NCBI RefSeq assembly: GCF_900996225.1
Contig: NZ_CAAJGL010000145.1
Location: forward strand, 124,001-188,000
DNA length: 64,000 nucleotides
From: Paraburkholderia sp. BCC1884
GTDB taxonomy: Bacteria; Pseudomonadota; Gammaproteobacteria; Burkholderiales; Burkholderiaceae
Direction of reading: 5' to 3'
The notes below the pieces were generated by a model. It worked only from the letters and a program-made list of their open reading frames with translations. It was not told the origin of the DNA and ran no database searches. This document shows, piece by piece, positions 41,623 to 52,151 of this stretch. The stretch's first letter is position 1. Each line of letters starts with the position of its first letter. The translations under genes were made by a program, and so were the position numbers.

Positions 41623-41987
41623 GGTTGACCGGCTCTATTGTGTTTTGTGTCCGTGCGAAAAGATAGTCGCCAGTAGCGTCGTGGGTAGGCGTAGTCGACG
41701 CAAAGGTCGGCGCAATAAAATGCCACATTACGAAGTAAAACGGCAAATCATCAAGACGCATCGATTATTTGGACCTGGTATGCGCTACGCTTGATGCAAG
41801 CGGCATTGCGCGTGTCTTTCCTTCGACCCGATAGTCCGGAACTGGTCGCGCAATCGACGTTTTTCTGTCAGCATCACGCCCAGCGTCGACGCTGTCTCGT
41901 GTCGAACGCGACGCGCATAAGGCAATACAAAACACGTGTTCGAACGGGTCATCGAAACACGTCACCGCCACCGTCCTTCTTTTCCTC
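41623..41987. other. Intergenic region, about 365 bp, noticeably AT-richer
   Basis: The stretch between the GNAT start and the secreted TPR-like protein contains an AT-rich part (about 41640-41800) compared with the flanking genes. Short frames in it have atypical codon use and no family signal. I see no terminator and no convincing RNA gene. Confidence 0.4.
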
Positions 41988-42920
41988 ATGAACGTCAAAA
42001 CTGTCGTTGCCGCAGTTCTCGTGGCTCTACTCAGCACTGGTGCCGTGCTCGTGCCCGCGTGGGGATATGCCGCGACCCAGGCGCCGGAATCGCGCGCCGA
42101 TCTGTATCGCCGCAGTCTTCTGTCGGGTAAGGACGTGCCCTGCCGCACCAATGCGTCGTGCGCAGCGCTCGGCGTGGCCGCGCTCGAAGCGGGGCAGGTG
42201 CAGGAGGCGCAAACGCTGGTCGCGATGGAAGCCGCGCTCGCCGAGGCCACGGTCATGCAAGCCGCCGAGGAGAACTCGCCCAAAGCCACCAGTTCGGCGC
42301 GGGCGCGCGTGGCGATGGCGCTCGTCCATCAGGGCGACGTGCAACAGAAGCTGGGTGCGTTGTCCGACGCGCGCGCCTACTACCGGACCGCGATCGGTCG
42401 CGGCGACGACTATCCTGGCGACGCGCTGCTCGGCCGTGCCGTGGCCGCCGCGCGCGAGCGCCTGGAAGCGATCTCGGAGAAGGCGGTGGTCAGCACGCTG
42501 CCGCCCGGCGGCGCGCGCTATGCCCGCTATATGTTCTTCGGCGCCTGGAACAGCATCGCGGTCAAGCCGGTGAAGGGGCGCCACGGCGTCTACCGGATCG
42601 ACGGCGACTTCGTCTATCCAACCGTTGACGCGCAAGGCGAAGCGAGTGCGAACATGGGCAGCCTGTCGGCCTATGTGCGCTTTTACGACGGCGTGGCGCG
42701 GGTCGTCGTATCGGACTCGGCGGGCGCCGCGCCGCTCGACGCCACCGGCAGAATCACCAACCTTGCGCCATACGATAAACGCGAGGACAAATGCCTGATC
42801 GAATTCCGGCTCTCCGCGCCGGAGACGCTCGACGTGAGCACGCACGGCGCAATGACGGAATGCGGTTTCGGCGCCAACGTGAGCGCCGACGGGCGTTACT
42901 ATCTGATGACGGGCTCCTGA
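41988..42920 (+). CDS. Secreted protein with TPR-like N-terminal half, unknown function
   Basis: This is a 310-aa protein with a signal peptide (VVAAVLVALLSTGAVLVPAW). Residues about 35-160 are helical and TPR-like (ALVHQGDVQQKLGALSDARA). Residues about 175-310 are beta-rich with a Cys pair (DKCLIEFRLS, then AMTECGFG) that could form a disulfide in the periplasm; another Cys pair lies at the start of the mature helical part (VPCRTNASCAAL). No named family is recognised. No operon partner is evident. Confidence 0.8.
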   Translation: MNVKTVVAAVLVALLSTGAVLVPAWGYAATQAPESRADLYRRSLLSGKDVPCRTNASCAALGVAALEAGQVQEAQTLVAMEAALAEATVMQAAEENSPKATSSARARVAMALVHQGDVQQKLGALSDARAYYRTAIGRGDDYPGDALLGRAVAAARERLEAISEKAVVSTLPPGGARYARYMFFGAWNSIAVKPVKGRHGVYRIDGDFVYPTVDAQGEASANMGSLSAYVRFYDGVARVVVSDSAGAAPLDATGRITNLAPYDKREDKCLIEFRLSAPETLDVSTHGAMTECGFGANVSADGRYYLMTGS

Positions 42921-43073
42921 CGGTCGGCTTGCCACGAGCCGTCGCGTGGCGTCGTTATGCACGGCATCGCTGTTCATGACGCCGTTGCGGCGCTTATGAT
43001 GCGGAGGTCGTGCCCGTTCTATCGTCGCCAGAAAGCGTTGCCCGTCCACCCGATCTGAGAAAAACGCTCGCCC

Positions 43074-43841
43074 ATGCCAACTCTTCTCGACTACCCGGCG
43101 CTGATCTTTATCGTCGCTCTCCTCGCGATGTGGCTGTCGGCGCGGTTCGGCGCGGTGCTGCTACGGCGCTACAAAAAAATCGAGGACGACGCACGCGAAG
43201 ACTTCGGCGTGATTCAGGCGGCCACGCTCACGCTGCTGGCACTGCTCATCGGTTTCACGTTCTCGATGGCGGTGGGCCGCTACGATCAGCGCAAGAACTA
43301 CGAGGAAGAAGAGGCCAACGCGATCGGCACGGAATACGTGCGCGCGGAATTGCTGCCGGCGGCCGACGCGGCGAACATTCAGGGCATGCTCAAAGCCTAC
43401 GTCGAGCAGCGCGTGCTGTTCTATACGACGCGCGACGCCGACGAACTGGCCAGCGTCAACAACGAAACCGAACGCCTGCAGAACGCCATGTGGACCGCGG
43501 TCAGGAACGCCGCCGTTGCGCAGCCGACACCTGTCGTGGCGCTTGCCGTCGGCGGGATGAACGATGTGCTGAACACGCAGGGCTATACGCAGGCCGCGTG
43601 GTGGAATCGGATTCCCGTTGCCGCCTGGGCGCTCATGACGCTCATGGCGATGTGCGCCAATGTGCTGGTGGGCTATGGCGCGAAAGCCCTGAAAGCGGGC
43701 GCGGGGTTACTCCTGATCGTGCCGCTGGTGGTGTCGTTGTCGTTCGCGCTGATCGCGGATATCGACAGTCCGCGCGGCGGCGTGATTCGTGTGAAGCCAC
43801 TCAATCTTCATGCGCTCGCGGAGTCGATGCGACCGCGTTGA
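43074..43841 (+). CDS. DUF4239 (bestrophin-like) membrane protein
   Basis: This is a 255-aa protein with two N-terminal helices (about 7-25 and 48-68), a middle soluble helical part and two C-terminal helices (about 183-220). The pattern EDFGVIQAATLTLLALLIGF, SMAVGRYDQRKNYEEEEANA is typical of DUF4239. Function of the family is unknown, with distant resemblance to anion channels of the bestrophin group. It is followed 43 nt later by a DUF2252 gene and probably shares its transcript. Confidence 0.87.
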   Translation: MPTLLDYPALIFIVALLAMWLSARFGAVLLRRYKKIEDDAREDFGVIQAATLTLLALLIGFTFSMAVGRYDQRKNYEEEEANAIGTEYVRAELLPAADAANIQGMLKAYVEQRVLFYTTRDADELASVNNETERLQNAMWTAVRNAAVAQPTPVVALAVGGMNDVLNTQGYTQAAWWNRIPVAAWALMTLMAMCANVLVGYGAKALKAGAGLLLIVPLVVSLSFALIADIDSPRGGVIRVKPLNLHALAESMRPR

Positions 43842-43884
43842 ACACTGAAGTAAGCGGCCGGTGGCCGCATGCAGGAGGCAAGAC

Positions 43885-45102
43885 ATGCTGGATATCGCGA
43901 AGACCATCGCCAACTTCAACGCGGGGCGCGATCCCGAACGGCTGGCCATGAAATACAAGGCCATGCGCAGTTCGCCGTTCGTATTTTTGCGCGGCACCTG
44001 TCATCTGTTTTATGAACGCTTGCCGCAAGACAAGGTGCTCGACGAGGCGCCGCCGGTGTGGATCTGCGGCGACATGCATCTGGAAAACTTCGGTAGCTAC
44101 AAGGGCGACAATCGCCTCGTCTATTTCGACAACAACGATTTCGACGAGGCCTGTCTCGCGCCGAATCTCTACGAACTGGTGCGCCTGCTGAGCAGCGTGC
44201 TGGTCGGGGCAGGCGACCTCAAGCTGAGCCGCGCGCAAGCGCTCGCGCTGTGCCATACGGCAGTGGAATCCTATGGGCGCGCGCTCGCGTTCGGCAAGGC
44301 GCGCTGGATCGAAGAGGAGAGCGCGGTCGGCATGGTGCGCGATCTGTTCGACGCACTCGCCAGCCGCACTCGCGCTGCGCATCTCGACCGGCGCACCGTA
44401 CTCAAGGGCAAGACTCGCGTGCTGAAGGTGGACGGCAAGAAGGCACTGGCCGTCAGCGACAAACAGCGTGCCGCGGTCACGCAATTCATGAACACGTTCG
44501 CCGCGGGCGAGCCTGATCCTGCGTTCTATCGCATTCTCGACGTGGCGCGGCGTATCGCCGGGACGGGCAGTCTTGGCGTGGATCGCTATGTGATCCTCGT
44601 CGAAGGTAAGGGTTCGCCGGACGGTAACTATCTGATCGACCTGAAAGAAGCGCTGCCTTCGTCGGTCACGCCGCACGTGCGTACGCCGCAGCCGAAGTGG
44701 CACAGCGAAGCGCAGCGCGTGGTCGACATTCAACGACGCAATCAGGCGGTTTCGCAAGCCTTTCTGCACGCAGTCGATTTCAATCAGCGTTCCTATGTTT
44801 TACGCAGCCTGCAACCCTCGGAAGACCGCGTGGCCTTGAGCGACTGGGACGGCAAGCTGCCGCGCCTGGAGGAGGTGATCAACAACATGGCGGAGTTGAG
44901 CGCGTGGGCGCATCTGCGCAGCGGCGGGCGCCAGAAATCGTCGATTGCCGATGATCTGATCGCGTTCGGCAATCGCACGGACTGGCAGTTGCGCCTGATC
45001 GATATCGCCACGCAATGCGAGGCCCAGGTCGCGGCCGACTGGAAAGCCTATAGCGAAGCTTACGATCGCGGCGCGTTCAATTTAACGGCGCGCAATGCGT
45101 GA
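43885..45102 (+). CDS. DUF2252 family protein (kinase-like fold)
   Basis: This is a 405-aa DUF2252 protein. The motif CGDMHLENFG at 61-70 followed by FDNNDFDEAC (81-90) resembles the catalytic His-x-Asp and metal-binding Asp of aminoglycoside-phosphotransferase-type kinases. Conserved family segments MRSSPFVFLRGTCHLFYE and NQRSYVLRSLQPSEDRV are present. AGGAGG lies before the ATG at 43885; a GTG at 43861 is less likely. Its substrate is unknown. It sits right after the DUF4239 membrane protein. Confidence 0.88.
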   Translation: MLDIAKTIANFNAGRDPERLAMKYKAMRSSPFVFLRGTCHLFYERLPQDKVLDEAPPVWICGDMHLENFGSYKGDNRLVYFDNNDFDEACLAPNLYELVRLLSSVLVGAGDLKLSRAQALALCHTAVESYGRALAFGKARWIEEESAVGMVRDLFDALASRTRAAHLDRRTVLKGKTRVLKVDGKKALAVSDKQRAAVTQFMNTFAAGEPDPAFYRILDVARRIAGTGSLGVDRYVILVEGKGSPDGNYLIDLKEALPSSVTPHVRTPQPKWHSEAQRVVDIQRRNQAVSQAFLHAVDFNQRSYVLRSLQPSEDRVALSDWDGKLPRLEEVINNMAELSAWAHLRSGGRQKSSIADDLIAFGNRTDWQLRLIDIATQCEAQVAADWKAYSEAYDRGAFNLTARNA

Positions 45103-45214
45103 CCCATGCGTGACCAATGCGTCACGCATCGGAGCGCGGTGCGTGCCAGCATCGCTCCAGACAAACCCTGATTGTCGCGCCGAATCGGCCACTGATATCG
45201 TTCGCTGGTCTGGT

Positions 45215-45230
45215 GTGGAAGCGCTTCCAC
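45215..45230. promoter_or_regulatory. Perfect 16-bp LacI-type operator
   Basis: GTGGAAGCGCTTCCAC is a perfect palindrome with the central CG pair and GGAAGCGCTTCC form usual for LacI-family operators. It lies about 70 bp upstream of the beta-glucosidase gene. The LacI regulator encoded at 51099, at the end of the same gene cluster, is its probable ligand. Confidence 0.75.
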
Positions 45231-45298
45231 TCGCGCAAAAGCCGTGAGCGAAGCAGGGCTTCGCAGCACCGGTTCAACGACCCCGCGCAGGAGAATCC

Positions 45299-46702
<1,404 letters not shown>

Positions 46703-46746
46703 CAGCAGGTGAAGCTGGTTGGTATGTCGACTTGACAGGAGACGGA

Positions 46747-47985
46747 ATGAACAGCAAGAAAATGGCCTTGCGAGGCGTCGTGGCAGCACTGGCGTTATAT
46801 GGCGTCGTCGCACACGCGGACCCGTTGAAGGCCAATGTGATTCACTGGTGGACCTCGGGCGGCGAGTCGGCCGCGATTCGCCAGTTTGCCGATGCGTATA
46901 ACAAGGCCGGTGGCCAGTGGGTCGACAATGCGGTGGCGGGTGCCGATCAGGCGCGCTCCACCGCGATCAACCGGATCGTCGGCGGCGATCCACCCACGGC
47001 TGCGCAGTTCAATACGTCCAAACAGTTTCACGATCTCATCGATCAAGGCCTGCTGAATAACGTCGATGCGGTCGCCACGAAAGAAAACTGGAGCGGCGTG
47101 TTCCCGCAGTCGATCCTCGACAGCATCAAGGTCAAGGGACACTACTATGCCGCGCCGGTCGATATTCATATGCCGGCCTGGTTCTTCTACTCGAAGCCGG
47201 TGTTTCAGAAAGCCGGCATTGCCGCCGAGCCGAAGAGCTATGACGAGTTCATCGCCGATCTCGGCAAGCTGAAAGCCGCAGGCGTGATTCCGCTCGCGCT
47301 CGGCGGCCAGCCGTGGCAGGAAAAGATCACCTTCGACGCGGTATTCGCCGATGTGGGCGGCCCCGATCTCTATCTAAAGGTGTATCGCGACGGCGACGTG
47401 AACGCGGTGAAGTCGGATGCCTTCAAGAAGGTGCTCGCTTCCTTCAAACGTCTGCATGATTTCGTCGATCCCGGCTCGCCTGGCCGCAACTGGAACGACG
47501 CGACCGCGCTCGTGATTTCCGGCAAGGCCGGTGTGCAGATCATGGGCGATTGGGCCAAGGGCGAGTTCTCGGCGGCCAATCAGACTGCGGGCAAGGACTT
47601 CGGCTGCTTCCCGGGCTTTGGTCCGCACTCGCCGTATCTGGTCGCGGGCGATGTATTCGTGTTCCCGAAGACGGATAATCCCACGGCGATCAAGGCGCAG
47701 AATCTACTGGCCACGGTGATGACCTCGCCGTCCGCGCAAGTCGCATTCAGCGCGAAGAAAGGCTCGATTCCGATTCGTCCCGACGTGGACGCCAGCAGTC
47801 TCGACATCTGCGCGAAGGAGGGCATGGCGATCATGAAGGACAAGTCGCGTCAGTTGCCGAATCCGGAAATGTTGCTCTCGCCCGATACGCAGGGCGCGTT
47901 GATCGACGTCATCACCAACTTCTGGAACAAGAACCAGTCGGTCGACGACGCGCAGAAGGCCTTTGCCAATGCGTTGAAGAGCTAG
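46747..47985 (+). CDS. Sugar ABC transporter substrate-binding protein (CUT1, GtsA-like)
   Basis: This is a 412-aa periplasmic protein. The signal peptide ends near AHA-D at about residue 24. The body reads VIHWWTSGGESAAIRQFADA and includes DIHMPAWFFYSKPVFQKAGI and GVQIMGDWAKGEF, typical of CUT1 glucose/mannose-type binding proteins. AGGAGACGG precedes the ATG at 46747. It lies 44 nt after the beta-glucosidase, so it probably binds glucose or a short beta-glucoside. Confidence 0.93.
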   Translation: MNSKKMALRGVVAALALYGVVAHADPLKANVIHWWTSGGESAAIRQFADAYNKAGGQWVDNAVAGADQARSTAINRIVGGDPPTAAQFNTSKQFHDLIDQGLLNNVDAVATKENWSGVFPQSILDSIKVKGHYYAAPVDIHMPAWFFYSKPVFQKAGIAAEPKSYDEFIADLGKLKAAGVIPLALGGQPWQEKITFDAVFADVGGPDLYLKVYRDGDVNAVKSDAFKKVLASFKRLHDFVDPGSPGRNWNDATALVISGKAGVQIMGDWAKGEFSAANQTAGKDFGCFPGFGPHSPYLVAGDVFVFPKTDNPTAIKAQNLLATVMTSPSAQVAFSAKKGSIPIRPDVDASSLDICAKEGMAIMKDKSRQLPNPEMLLSPDTQGALIDVITNFWNKNQSVDDAQKAFANALKS

Positions 47986-47994
47986 GGGCGCACC

Positions 47995-48936
47995 ATGCAC
48001 GTGCTCAAGTTGCCGGCCGCCGGATCGAAAGCACGCAACGCGCGGCCCAACAAGCCGCTCAGGAAGCGCTTTCCGTTCGCGGCGTGGCTAGCGCTTCTGC
48101 CGATGGTCCTGACCGTCGTGTTCGCGTATCTCGGCACGATGGTCTGGACCGCGCGCGTGTCGCTCAGCAATTCGCGCACGTTTCCTTCCGGCGACTTCGC
48201 GGGCCTCACGCAATACACGCGGCTTTTCAATAACGATCGCTGGTTGCTGTCGCTGCAGAATATCGTGATCTACGGCGCGTGTTTCATCGTGGCGTGCATG
48301 GTGATCGGTTTGCTGCTGGCGATTTTCATCGACCAGCGCGTAGTCGCGGAAGGCGCGTTGCGCACGGTGTTTCTTTATCCGTATGCGATGTCGTTCGTCG
48401 CGACCGGGCTGGTCTGGCAATGGATTCTGAATCCGGAACTCGGCGCACAGTCGGTGTTGCACAAGCTCGGTTTCGTGCACGCACGCTTCGACTGGATCGT
48501 CGATCAGGACTGGGTGATCTATACCATCGTGATCGCAACGGTGTGGCAAGCCTCGGGTCTGGTGATGGCTTTGTTGCTGGCGGGCTTGCGCGGAATCGAC
48601 GAAGAACTGTGGAAAGCGGCGCGCATCGACGGTATTCCACGCTGGCGGGTGTATGCGAGCATCGTCGTGCCGATGCTCGGGCCTTCGATCTCCACCGCCT
48701 TCGTGCTGCTGTTCGTGATGGTCGTGAAACTCTACGATGCCGTGGTCGCGATGACGCAGGGCGGTCCTGGCACGGCCAGCGAGGTGCCGGCCAAGTTCAT
48801 CATGGACTATCTGTTCGGACGCGCCAATATCGGTCTCGCGTCGGCGGCCTCGATCGTATTGCTGGCCACCGTGCTGGCGATTCTCGCGCCGTTCTTCTAC
48901 GCCCGCAGCCGCGCGGCGTTGCGCAAGGAGGCATGA
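47995..48936 (+). CDS. Sugar ABC transporter permease (MalF-like)
   Basis: This is a 313-aa permease with six predicted helices. The cytoplasmic coupling EAA loop is EELWKAARIDGIPRWRVYAS at about 204-223. It lies 9 nt after the binding-protein gene and overlaps the next permease by 1 nt. It forms the inner-membrane heterodimer with the 48936 product. Confidence 0.94.
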   Translation: MHVLKLPAAGSKARNARPNKPLRKRFPFAAWLALLPMVLTVVFAYLGTMVWTARVSLSNSRTFPSGDFAGLTQYTRLFNNDRWLLSLQNIVIYGACFIVACMVIGLLLAIFIDQRVVAEGALRTVFLYPYAMSFVATGLVWQWILNPELGAQSVLHKLGFVHARFDWIVDQDWVIYTIVIATVWQASGLVMALLLAGLRGIDEELWKAARIDGIPRWRVYASIVVPMLGPSISTAFVLLFVMVVKLYDAVVAMTQGGPGTASEVPAKFIMDYLFGRANIGLASAASIVLLATVLAILAPFFYARSRAALRKEA

Positions 48937-49853
48937 TGAACACGCTCAGTTCTCCGCTGAAAGGCGGCACGCCGGGTCGTGCACAAGGGCGTCGCCGTCG
49001 TGTGGCATTCACGCCGGCGCGTCTGGGTGTCTACGCGTTTCTGCTCACCGCCGCTGTGTTTTTTCTCCTGCCTCTCTACGTGATGCTCGTGACGTCGGTG
49101 AAGCCGATGAGCGAGATTCGCCTGGGCAACATGCTCGCTCTGCCGATGCATTTCACGCTCGATGCGTGGAGCGCGGCCTGGCAATCGGCTTGCACCGGAC
49201 TCGACTGCAACGGTATTCAGGTGGGCTTCTGGAACTCGGTGCGCATCGTGGTGCCCAGCACGGTTCTCTCGATTGCGATCGGCGCCGTGAACGGCTATGC
49301 ATTGTCGTTCTGGCGGCCGCGCGGCGCGGGCCTGCTGTTCGGCGTGCTGCTGATGGGCGCCTTCATTCCCGTGCAGGTGATGGTTTATCCGCTCGTACGC
49401 GTGCTGGCCAGCGTGCATCTGTTCAGCTCGCTGCCGGGCATCGTGGTGATTCACACGATCTTCGGCATGCCGGTGATGACGCTGCTGTTTCGCAACTACT
49501 ATGCGTCGATTCCACAGGAACTGTTCAAGGCCGCGCGCATCGACGGCGGCGGCTTCTGGCGTATCTTCATGCAACTGATGCTGCCGATGTCCACGCCGAT
49601 CATCGTGGTGGCGGTCATCATGCAGGTCACGGGTATCTGGAACGACTTCATTCTCGGCCTCGTGTTCGCCGGCACGAAGAACCTGCCGATGACCGTGCAA
49701 CTGAACAACATCATCAACACCACTACCGGCGAGCGGCTTTACAACGTCAACATGGCGGCGACGATTCTGACCTCCATGGTGCCGCTCGCGGTCTACTTCA
49801 TTTCGGGCCGCTGGTTTGTGCGCGGCATTGCGTCCGGCGCCGTCAAGGGATAG
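48936..49853 (+). CDS. Sugar ABC transporter permease (MalG-like)
   Basis: This is a 305-aa permease. The EAA loop is PQELFKAARIDGGGFWRIFM at about 193-212. The ATG at 48936 follows AAGGAGG at good distance; the ATG at 48933 is too near. Six helices are visible, and an ectodomain loop (SACTGLDCNGIQVGF) carries two cysteines, as in the GtsC group. It partners the preceding permease and the ATPase that starts 4 nt after its stop. Confidence 0.93.
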   Translation: MNTLSSPLKGGTPGRAQGRRRRVAFTPARLGVYAFLLTAAVFFLLPLYVMLVTSVKPMSEIRLGNMLALPMHFTLDAWSAAWQSACTGLDCNGIQVGFWNSVRIVVPSTVLSIAIGAVNGYALSFWRPRGAGLLFGVLLMGAFIPVQVMVYPLVRVLASVHLFSSLPGIVVIHTIFGMPVMTLLFRNYYASIPQELFKAARIDGGGFWRIFMQLMLPMSTPIIVVAVIMQVTGIWNDFILGLVFAGTKNLPMTVQLNNIINTTTGERLYNVNMAATILTSMVPLAVYFISGRWFVRGIASGAVKG

Positions 49854-49857
49854 AGCG

Positions 49858-51042
49858 ATGACACACGTGGCTAGTCTGAAAAATGCGCTGGCGAATGAAG
49901 CGGATAGGGCGCAAGCCGCCGGAACAACCGGTACGGCGAGTATTCCCGACGCGGCGGGCCTCACGAATCCGGCCAATGTATCGGTGCGCAATCTGACGAT
50001 TCGCCTCGGCGCCAACACCGTGATCGAAAATCTCGATCTCGACGTGCAGGCGGGGGAGTTCGTCGTGTTGCTCGGGCCGTCGGGTTGCGGCAAATCCACC
50101 TTGCTGCACAGCATCGCCGGATTGATCGACGTGAGCGACGGCAGCATCGAGATCGCCGGTGAAGACATGACCTGGGCCGATCCAAAAGACCGCCGCATCG
50201 CGCTGGTGTTTCAGTCGTACGCCTTGTATCCGACCATGAGCGTGGAGCGCAACCTGTCGTTCGCGTTGCGCATCAACGGCACGCCCAAGGCGGAAATCGC
50301 ACGACGCGTGACACGTGCCGCCGACATGCTGCAACTCGGGCCTCTGCTCAAGCGCAAACCGGCGCAACTCTCCGGCGGCCAGCGGCAACGCGTGGCGATC
50401 GGCCGCGCGATCGTGCGCGAAGCCGATGTGTTTTTGTTCGACGAACCGCTTTCGAATCTCGACGCCAAATTGCGCACCGAATTGCGCCGTGAATTGAAGC
50501 AACTGCACCAGCGTCTGGGCGCGACGATGATCTACGTAACGCACGATCAGGTCGAAGCAATGACGCTCGCCACCCGCATGGCGGTGATGCGCGGCGGCGT
50601 GATCCAGCAGTTCGGCACGCCCGCGGAAGTCTACGCGCGTCCCGACAATCTGTTTGTCGCGACTTTCCTCGGCTCGCCCGCGATGAATCTGCTCAAGGGC
50701 ACGCTCGAATCACGCGACGGCTCGGTGTATTTTCGTACTGACCGCTGGCGCCTCGACGTCTCGGCGTACGCCTTCAAGAAACCACCCGCCGCGTCGTTGT
50801 CCTGCGTGCTCGGCGTGCGCGCCGAAGACGTCAAGCTGGGCGAAGGCCAGAGCGAGCAGGCAAAAGTTTCGCTGGTGGAGCCGATGGGCAACCACCGCGT
50901 CATCTGGCTCGACTATCATGACGTGCAGGTGGCGTCGATTGATCAGACCAGAACGCCAGTGGCGGTGGGAGACACCGTGGCGTTTTCGTTCGATAGCGCG
51001 CATGCCTCGCTGTTCGACGAAGCAAGCGGCGCGCGTTTATAG
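49858..51042 (+). CDS. Sugar ABC transporter ATPase (MalK/UgpC type)
   Basis: This is a 394-aa ATPase. Walker A GPSGCGKST is at 73-81, the signature LSGGQRQRVA at 171-180, Walker B FLFDEP at 192-197 and the H-loop THDQ after it. A TOBE/MalK-like regulatory domain follows at about 280-390. It has an unusual N-terminal extension of about 40 Ala/Asn-rich residues before VSVRNLTIRLG. If an internal start were used the protein would match the usual length, but none has a better ribosome site. It energises the preceding two permeases. Confidence 0.94.
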   Translation: MTHVASLKNALANEADRAQAAGTTGTASIPDAAGLTNPANVSVRNLTIRLGANTVIENLDLDVQAGEFVVLLGPSGCGKSTLLHSIAGLIDVSDGSIEIAGEDMTWADPKDRRIALVFQSYALYPTMSVERNLSFALRINGTPKAEIARRVTRAADMLQLGPLLKRKPAQLSGGQRQRVAIGRAIVREADVFLFDEPLSNLDAKLRTELRRELKQLHQRLGATMIYVTHDQVEAMTLATRMAVMRGGVIQQFGTPAEVYARPDNLFVATFLGSPAMNLLKGTLESRDGSVYFRTDRWRLDVSAYAFKKPPAASLSCVLGVRAEDVKLGEGQSEQAKVSLVEPMGNHRVIWLDYHDVQVASIDQTRTPVAVGDTVAFSFDSAHASLFDEASGARL

Positions 51043-51098
51043 CGCGCAGCGCCGGCTTGCGGCGTCGTTGGATAGAACATGGCTTGACGGAGAACCGC

Positions 51099-52151
51099 GT
51101 GGCTACACTCAAGGATGTCGCGGCATTGGCCGGCGTGGGCATGTCGACCGCATCGCGGGCAATTTCCGGCAAAGGACCGATTTCGGCCGATGCCGCAGCC
51201 CGCGTCAAAGCGGCGATCGAAGCATTGAATTTCCGTCCGTCGTCGATCGGGCGAGCCATGGCGACGCAGTCGCTCGGCATGGTCGGTCTGTTCGTGCCGA
51301 CCTTCTTCGGCTCGTACTACGGCACCATTCTGAAACAGACCGATACCGAATTGCGCGCGGTGCGCCGGCACGTCGTGGTGGCGACCGGCAGTGGCGAACT
51401 CTCGCCGCGCGAGCAGGCGATCGACGCCGTGCGTTATCTGATCGGCCGCGATTGCGACGGCGTGGTAGTGATCAGCCACGATCTGCTCGACGAAGACCTG
51501 ATCATGCTGCACGCCATGCATCCGAAAATGGTGTTCCTGAACCGCGCGTTCGACCAGTTGCCCGACGCGTCGTTTTGCGCCGACCATCGGCGCGGCGGCG
51601 AGCTCGCGGCGCGCACGCTGCTCGATCATGGGCATCGCGACATCGCGGTGATTTCGGGGCCGTTCACCTCGTCGGATAACCGCATGCGGCTCGAAGGTTT
51701 CTTCGCGGCCCTGGCGACTGAAGGCATTGCGCGCGACGACGTCGTGCTGATCGAATCGGACTTCTCGCCGGAAGGCGGCTACGCTGCCACGCAGCACCTG
51801 CTCGAACAAAAGCGTCGTTTTACCGGGCTTTTCTGCGCGAACGATACGATGGCGGTGAGCGCGCTGGCGCGTTTTCACCAGGCCGGCATTTCGGTGCCGC
51901 ACGAGATCTCCGTGATCGGCTACGACGACGATTATTCAGCGGCGTATGCCGCGCCCGGTCTCACCTCGGTGCACATTCCCACCGCCGAACTCACGCAGAA
52001 CGCCGTGCGTTGGCTCGTCAACCAGTGCTATCGGACCGAGTGGGAGATCTTCCGCGAGTTTCCGGTGAGCGTGACGATGCGCGAATCGGTGGCGCAGGCG
52101 CCCGGCGCGACGGTGTCGGCCCGCAAGGCCGCGGGCGTGGAAAGCGCTTAA
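51099..52151 (+). CDS. LacI-family repressor of the beta-glucoside/sugar operon
   Basis: This is a 350-aa LacI protein from GTG 51099 (CGGAGA upstream); the HTH begins at once with VATLKDVAALAGVGMSTASR. The hinge reads NFRPSSIGRAMAT and a periplasmic-binding-protein-like effector domain follows. It is the last gene of the cluster, 56 nt after the ATPase. The palindrome at 45215 is its expected operator. Its stop codon shares a TTAA with the convergent RIO kinase gene (4-nt overlap). Confidence 0.93.
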   Translation: MATLKDVAALAGVGMSTASRAISGKGPISADAAARVKAAIEALNFRPSSIGRAMATQSLGMVGLFVPTFFGSYYGTILKQTDTELRAVRRHVVVATGSGELSPREQAIDAVRYLIGRDCDGVVVISHDLLDEDLIMLHAMHPKMVFLNRAFDQLPDASFCADHRRGGELAARTLLDHGHRDIAVISGPFTSSDNRMRLEGFFAALATEGIARDDVVLIESDFSPEGGYAATQHLLEQKRRFTGLFCANDTMAVSALARFHQAGISVPHEISVIGYDDDYSAAYAAPGLTSVHIPTAELTQNAVRWLVNQCYRTEWEIFREFPVSVTMRESVAQAPGATVSARKAAGVESA

